From JBAXGE01 sp044344145 (GTDB taxonomy: Bacteria > Planctomycetota > Phycisphaerae > WQYP01): a stretch of 9,838 nt of DNA. Position numbers and translations under genes: made by a program. The DNA lies in contig JBIJDM010000097.1 in the NCBI GenBank assembly GCA_044344145.1, positions 1 through 9,838 of the forward strand, in the 5' to 3' direction. Positions 6,323 to 9,838 of this stretch are shown piece after piece; position 1 is the first letter of the stretch, and every line of letters begins with the position of its first letter. Under the pieces are notes generated by a model that saw nothing but the letters and a program-made list of their open reading frames with translations, was not told the DNA's origin and made no database searches.

Positions 6323-6355
6323 AGGCCCATCCGGATCGCCGGATGGGCCTTTTTT
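6323..6355 (+). terminator. strong rho-independent terminator after the M20 gene
   Basis: A perfect 12-bp stem (6323–6334 with 6339–6350) with a four-base ATCG loop is followed directly by five further T residues and then G. It is on the plus strand downstream of the peptidase gene and separates that unit from bamA. An A5 tract at 6313–6317, on the other side, could give partial minus-strand activity. Confidence 0.93.
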
Positions 6356-6446
6356 GTGGGTTTGGATAAGGGGGTAAAAAGGGGGTGTTGGTGGAATATA
6401 ACACTAGCCGAGAGCGGGACTTGGGGTTACACTAGCGAAACCTTTA
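6356..6446. promoter_or_regulatory. bamA upstream region with a repeated ACACTAGC octamer
   Basis: This 91-bp stretch between the terminator and bamA must hold the promoter for the outer-membrane cluster if it is transcribed locally. I see TATAAC at 6397–6402 and TACACT at 6428–6433 as possible -10 elements, but neither has a convincing -35. ACACTAGC occurs twice, at 6401–6408 and 6429–6436, 28 bp apart. No clear Shine–Dalgarno precedes ATG 6447. Confidence 0.3.
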
Positions 6447-8855
6447 ATGGAGCATGATGCAGTGCAGCATAAAGTTTTGCATACACGGCGGTCTGGGCGG
6501 CTGGTCCCACATAACCTCCCGCGGGCGTGGCTGTTGGCCGCGGCCGTCATGGCTGGGGTGAGTCTGACGCCGGGGCTGGTCCCCGTGGCCGGGGCGCAGG
6601 CCCTGCCGGGCGCGGCGCCGTTGGCGTCGGAACCACTGCAAGGCCGGGTGATTGCGCGCCTCGAAGTGGTGGGCAACAAACGCACCGATACCGCCCTGAT
6701 TCTCAGCCAGGTCCGCTCCGCCACTGGCGCCCGCTACAGCCGGGCGGAAGTGGATGTGGACGTGCGCACCATTGCGGCACTGGAACGGTTTGTCTCGGTC
6801 CGGGCCGACGTGGTGGAAACGCCCGACGGCCGGGTGATCGTCCGCTTCGTGGTCGAGGAACGGGCCTTGGTCGCGGCCATTCAGTTCGCCGGCAATCAGG
6901 TGAAAAACGACGAGCAAATCCGCGAACTGCTGACCACCCGTCTCAACGGCCCGGTGGACCCCTTCAGCATCCAGACCGATATCAAAGCCATCGAAGAAAT
7001 GTACCGCAAGGACGCCTACTGGTGGGTGCGCGTGCAACTGGATGATAAACTGCTCAAGGATCAGGGCATCGTCAAATACAATATTCTCGAAGGCCCGCGC
7101 TCGCGCATTCGCGGCGTGCGCTATGAAGGCTCCTCGCTGGATGAATGGTACGTCTGGTTCAAGTGCAAAGTCCGCTCCTATACCTGGATTCTCCGCCCCG
7201 GCGCCCTCAGCCAGCAGGACCTCGACGACGATGTGTCCACCATCATGGAACTGCACCGCGACAAGGGATACCTGGACGCGAAAGTGGCCTATTATCTCGA
7301 CTTCAAGGATGACAAATCCAAAGTCACCGTCTATTTCTCCGTGCAGGAAGGCCCGGAATACAAGGTCCGCAACATCAACGTCACCGGCAACAAGGTCTAC
7401 ACCCGCGATGAATTGATGGGCGATACCAAAATGGTCCCCGGCGTGGTCGCCCGCAAAGATATCATGGACGCCCTGCGCAAACGCATGGCCGACGCCTACG
7501 GCAGCGAAGGCTACATCTATTCCCGCGTGGAAGTGGTCACCAGCTATACCGACGAGCCCGGCGTGGTGGATGTCACCTATAAGATTGACGAGGGTGAGAG
7601 CTATCAGGTTGGTCAGGTCATCGTCCGCGGTAATACCAACACCCAGGACAAGGTCGTCCGCCGTCAGATTCGCGTCTATCCCGACCAGTCCTATGACATG
7701 GTCAAAGTGAAAAAGTCCATTGACCGCCTCAAAGCCACCCGGCTGTTCTCGGATGTGAAAGTCACCCCCGTGGGCAATGAACCCGGCGTGCGCGATGTGC
7801 AGGTGGAAGTCGAAGAAGGCCAGACCGGCAAGTTCCTGATCGGGGCGGGCGTCAGCAGCAACAGCGGTCTGGTGGGCCAGATCAGTCTGGAACAGCAGAA
7901 TTTCGATATTGCCAATGGGCCACGTTCGCCGGGCGAATTCTTCCGCGGCCAGTCCTTCAAAGGCGCTGGCCAGTTCATGCGGGTTCTGCTCGAACCGGGT
8001 ACGGATTTCCAGCGCTATCGTCTGACCTTTGAAGAACCGTATCTCTTCGACACCATCTATAGCTTCGGCAACGATTTGTATTACTTCGTGCGTTCGCGCG
8101 AAAGTCATAACGAACAGCGCATCGGCGATGTGGCCACCTTCGGCCGGCGCTTCGGCGATATCTGGTCGGTTTCGCTGGCGTTCCGCGCCGAACAGGTCAA
8201 CATCAAGAGTGTGGAAGTCGGCGCCGCGCCGGAAATCATTGCCGCCGAAGGCGATCATGCCTTCATCACCGTCAAACCCGGCGTGAGCCGCGATGACACC
8301 GACAGCCGCAGTTTCCCCACCGACGGCACCCGCAGCAGCCTGTCACTGGAAAACTATCTCGGCGATCTGGCCATGGGCAAACTGGTGGCCCGCTTCGACT
8401 GGTACTACCCGGTCTACAGCGATGTGTTTGACCGTCGGACCGTGTTATCGGTCCGCAACGAAGTCGGCGTGGTTGCTTACGGCGAATCGGCCTTCTACGA
8501 ACGCTTCTATCTCGGCGGTATGGGCTCGTTGCGTGGCTTCAAGTTCCGCGGCATTTCGCCCCGGGCGGGTGCCAACGCGGACCCGGTTGGTGGCGACTTC
8601 TCGTGGGTGACCACCGTGGAGTTGAACTTCCCGATCTTCCAGGATGCCCTGCGCGGGGTGGTCTTCACCGATATCGGCACCGTGTCCAAGGATATCGGCA
8701 TTGATACCATCCGGGCCGATGTGGGCTTTGGTTTCCGCTTTACCCTGCCGCTCTTGGGTTCCATCCCCATCGCGGTGGATTTTGCCCTGCCCCTGGCCAA
8801 GGATGCGGGTGACAAGACGCAATTCCTGAGTTTCTCCTTGGGTGGCGCGTTCTAA
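6447..8855 (+). CDS. bamA: outer membrane protein assembly factor BamA
   Basis: An 802-residue Omp85-family protein, the central barrel of the BAM machine that folds and inserts beta-barrel proteins into the outer membrane. The N-terminus has a long basic n-region, a hydrophobic core at about 29–47 and a likely cleavage after AQA at 50–52. Five POTRA domains can be marked by their G-N/E-G rhythm: about 67–137, 140–216, 217–302, 303–383 and 384–458. The beta-barrel fills about 459–802. It contains the loop-6 motif R696-G697-F698 in GGMGSLRGFKFRG and ends in a C-terminal Phe after LSFSLGGA, the usual beta-signal. Length and domain count match typical BamA (about 790–810). ATG 6447 is the first possible start after an in-frame TAG at 6405, but it lacks a clear ribosome binding site; GTG 6462 or TTG 6477 are possible. 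It is followed by skp and lpxD in the classical order. Confidence 0.95.
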   Translation: MEHDAVQHKVLHTRRSGRLVPHNLPRAWLLAAAVMAGVSLTPGLVPVAGAQALPGAAPLASEPLQGRVIARLEVVGNKRTDTALILSQVRSATGARYSRAEVDVDVRTIAALERFVSVRADVVETPDGRVIVRFVVEERALVAAIQFAGNQVKNDEQIRELLTTRLNGPVDPFSIQTDIKAIEEMYRKDAYWWVRVQLDDKLLKDQGIVKYNILEGPRSRIRGVRYEGSSLDEWYVWFKCKVRSYTWILRPGALSQQDLDDDVSTIMELHRDKGYLDAKVAYYLDFKDDKSKVTVYFSVQEGPEYKVRNINVTGNKVYTRDELMGDTKMVPGVVARKDIMDALRKRMADAYGSEGYIYSRVEVVTSYTDEPGVVDVTYKIDEGESYQVGQVIVRGNTNTQDKVVRRQIRVYPDQSYDMVKVKKSIDRLKATRLFSDVKVTPVGNEPGVRDVQVEVEEGQTGKFLIGAGVSSNSGLVGQISLEQQNFDIANGPRSPGEFFRGQSFKGAGQFMRVLLEPGTDFQRYRLTFEEPYLFDTIYSFGNDLYYFVRSRESHNEQRIGDVATFGRRFGDIWSVSLAFRAEQVNIKSVEVGAAPEIIAAEGDHAFITVKPGVSRDDTDSRSFPTDGTRSSLSLENYLGDLAMGKLVARFDWYYPVYSDVFDRRTVLSVRNEVGVVAYGESAFYERFYLGGMGSLRGFKFRGISPRAGANADPVGGDFSWVTTVELNFPIFQDALRGVVFTDIGTVSKDIGIDTIRADVGFGFRFTLPLLGSIPIAVDFALPLAKDAGDKTQFLSFSLGGAF

Positions 8856-8865
8856 GCGATATAAT
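8838..8865 (+). promoter_or_regulatory. possible internal promoter before skp
   Basis: A perfect TATAAT (8860–8865) lies just after the bamA stop codon, 16 bp downstream of TTGGGT (8838–8843), which overlaps the bamA 3' end. The -35 matches poorly (3 of 6), so activity is uncertain. It could give extra skp–lpxD transcription independent of bamA. Confidence 0.3.
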
Positions 8866-8910
8866 GGTCCGACTGATGAACTTTATTTGGTTTTTTTCGA
8901 GGATTGGCAC

Positions 8911-9516
8911 ATGACAAAGAATTGGATGCGGGTGGGCGTGATGGGGTTGTTGGCCTTGGGGGTTACCGTCGGTGGCTTGCTGCTGCAGGGGCAGACCACG
9001 CCGCCTCCGGCTCCGCGGGCACTGGCCGTGATCAACATTGTCACGGTCTTCAGCCGCTTGAACAGCAAGCAGGCCGGGGACCGCGAGATCGAGGCGCTGG
9101 GCCGCAAGCTCAAGGATGAGCAGACCGCCAAGGAAAAAGCCCTCGATGAAATGAAGAAGGAAATGGACCAGTACAAGGAAAACTCCAAGGAATACAACGA
9201 CCTGTCCGAGCGGATTCTCAAAGGGGTCATGGAACTGCAGGGCTTCATGAAGTACCGCGATGAAAAGGTACTCATGGAACAGCGGCTGCGGACCATGAGC
9301 ATCTACAAGCAGATGAACGAAGCCATCGAAAAGTACAGCCGCGAAAATGGCGTGGCCCTGGTACTGGTGGTGGATGATCCCTCGCTGGGCGAATCCCGCT
9401 CCCAGATGGAAATGATGCAGCGCGTGGCCATGCGGAAAGTCATGTACGCCCATGAATCACTGGACATCACCAAACTGATTATCGAACGTATGAACGCGGA
9501 ATTCCGCCCCAACTGA
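8911..9516 (+). CDS. skp: OmpH/Skp family periplasmic chaperone
   Basis: A 201-residue protein of the OmpH/Skp family, which forms jellyfish-like trimers that hold unfolded outer-membrane proteins in the periplasm and deliver them to BamA. A hydrophobic export segment spans about 8–25 and is followed by a Thr/Pro-rich linker (29–35). The family core begins with ALAVINIVTVFSRL (37–50). A long charged coiled-coil follows (about 52–145, rich in K, E, D, Q), then the second core strand VALVLVVDD (148–156) and a final helix. ATG 8911 is chosen over an upstream GTG at 8842 because GAGGA at 8899–8903 is seven bases away, and the hydrophobic export segment begins soon after. It is slightly longer than E. 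coli Skp (161). It lies 55 bp after bamA and upstream of lpxD, which supports the assignment. There is no clear signal peptidase I site, so membrane anchoring is possible. Confidence 0.88.
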   Translation: MTKNWMRVGVMGLLALGVTVGGLLLQGQTTPPPAPRALAVINIVTVFSRLNSKQAGDREIEALGRKLKDEQTAKEKALDEMKKEMDQYKENSKEYNDLSERILKGVMELQGFMKYRDEKVLMEQRLRTMSIYKQMNEAIEKYSRENGVALVLVVDDPSLGESRSQMEMMQRVAMRKVMYAHESLDITKLIIERMNAEFRPN

Positions 9517-9548
9517 ACCGGGTGGTAGCCGTAACACGATGTCCCAGC

Positions 9549-9572
9549 GCGGGCGGCCTGACAGCCGCCCGT
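9549..9572 (+). terminator. terminator-like or attenuator hairpin between skp and lpxD
   Basis: GGGCGGC (9551–9557) pairs perfectly with GCCGCCC (9564–9570) around a six-base loop. The stem extends by C9550–G9571 and a G–T wobble at 9549/9572. The tail is GTTTGCTT rather than a clean T-run, so termination would be partial. It could lower lpxD expression relative to skp. Confidence 0.5.
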
Positions 9573-9601
9573 TTGCTTAGGTACCCAAAGGAGTCCAACC
9601 T

Positions 9602-9838
9602 ATGGCCACGATCAAAGAATTCACCGCCGCCGAAGCGGCCGCCTGGTGCGGGGGCGAACTCGACGGCCCCGCCGCGCAGGTCCTCAATGGGATTGATTTC
9701 ATGGATCTGGCCGGCCCCACGCAACTCACCTTTGCCAGCAAGGATATTTACGCCCTGCATGTAGCGGAAAGCGCCGCTGCCGGCGTGCTCTGTCAACGCG
9801 GGCTTAAACTCGTCAAACGCCCCGACCAACTGGTCATC
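9602..9838 (+). CDS. lpxD: LpxD, UDP-3-O-acylglucosamine N-acyltransferase (5' part)
   Basis: The first 79 codons of a gene that runs off the right edge, open throughout. LpxD transfers a 3-hydroxyacyl chain from acyl-ACP to the 2-amino group of UDP-3-O-acylglucosamine, the third step of lipid A synthesis, in the cytoplasm. What is visible is the N-terminal uridine-binding domain: a FTAAEAAAWCGGEL start, then NGIDFMDLAGPTQLTFASKD (about 29–48), matching the family's G-I-x-x-L-x-x-A-G-P-x-x-L-T-F pattern, and an A-A-A-G-V-L-C strand (about 56–62). The left-handed beta-helix acyltransferase repeats and the catalytic His lie outside the window. AAAGGAG at 9587–9593, eight bases upstream, fixes ATG 9602. 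The position after bamA and skp is the classical arrangement and strengthens the call. Confidence 0.88.
   Translation, partial: MATIKEFTAAEAAAWCGGELDGPAAQVLNGIDFMDLAGPTQLTFASKDIYALHVAESAAAGVLCQRGLKLVKRPDQLVI

Noticed and set aside
6269..6457. Small plus-strand frame of 62 codons between the M20 gene and bamA
   Set aside because: It spans the strong terminator at 6323–6355 and overlaps the bamA start, and it has no ribosome binding site or recognisable motif.
6444..8258. Long minus-strand open frame of 604 codons opposite bamA
   Set aside because: The translation is rich in His, Ala, Asp and Gly with no recognisable domain, and it mirrors the codon bias of bamA. It also has no context as a gene.
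8842..8910. 23-codon upstream extension of Skp from a GTG
   Set aside because: It would overlap the bamA 3' end and place charged residues before the export segment. ATG 8911 has a well-spaced GAGGA.
1..9838. CRISPR array, tRNA or rRNA genes
   Set aside because: I saw no regularly spaced repeats of CRISPR size and no cloverleaf or rRNA-like stretches. The tandem 7-mer array at 515–542 has no spacers.

Overview
This is a GC-rich (roughly 60% by eye), densely packed bacterial chromosome segment from a diderm organism. The right third is the conserved outer-membrane biogenesis cluster bamA–skp(ompH)–lpxD, so the host makes BAM-inserted outer-membrane proteins and probably lipid A. That cluster, together with an unusual GH28 enzyme, a GH2 beta-glucuronidase-like enzyme and weak ribosome binding sites at some genes, suggests a member of the PVC group, perhaps a Planctomycetota (Phycisphaerae-like) lineage. 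This placement is an inference from protein flavour, not a demonstrated assignment.

Layout: (1) 1–546 holds an edge hairpin and a lower-GC island encoding a small four-helix-bundle (S23/IVS family) protein. The island is bracketed by a 10-bp inverted repeat and followed by a heptamer tandem repeat. (2) 556–1406, minus strand: two tandem, related small lipoproteins with carboxypeptidase-regulatory-like sandwich folds, read from one candidate promoter near 1458–1485. (3) 1622–2938, plus strand: a GH28 polygalacturonase-family protein from a non-canonical subgroup, preceded by a G9 tract. (4) 2970–3013: a strong bidirectional terminator. (5) 3033–4739, minus strand: a GH2 enzyme of beta-glucuronidase type with both catalytic Glu residues and the uronate-binding NxK motif. 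(6) 4740–4824: a short divergent intergenic region with a good sigma70-like promoter for the GH2 gene. (7) 4825–6219, plus strand: an M20 family metallodipeptidase, closed by a strong terminator at 6323–6355. (8) 6447–9838, plus strand: bamA, skp/ompH and the 5' part of lpxD, with a terminator-like hairpin between skp and lpxD.

How the genes work together: the convergent GH28 and GH2 genes look like a small uronic-acid or pectin-oligosaccharide module. Neither shows a signal peptide, so they probably act on imported oligosaccharides in the cytoplasm. BamA folds beta-barrels into the outer membrane, Skp chaperones them across the periplasm, and LpxD supplies the N-acylation step of lipid A. 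The lipoproteins are likely envelope proteins of unknown role. I did not find a convincing new defence, CRISPR or retroelement system. The most unusual items are the bracketed four-helix-bundle island, the GH28 subgroup lacking the canonical histidine and RIK motifs, the G9 tract upstream of it, and the paralogous lipoprotein pair.
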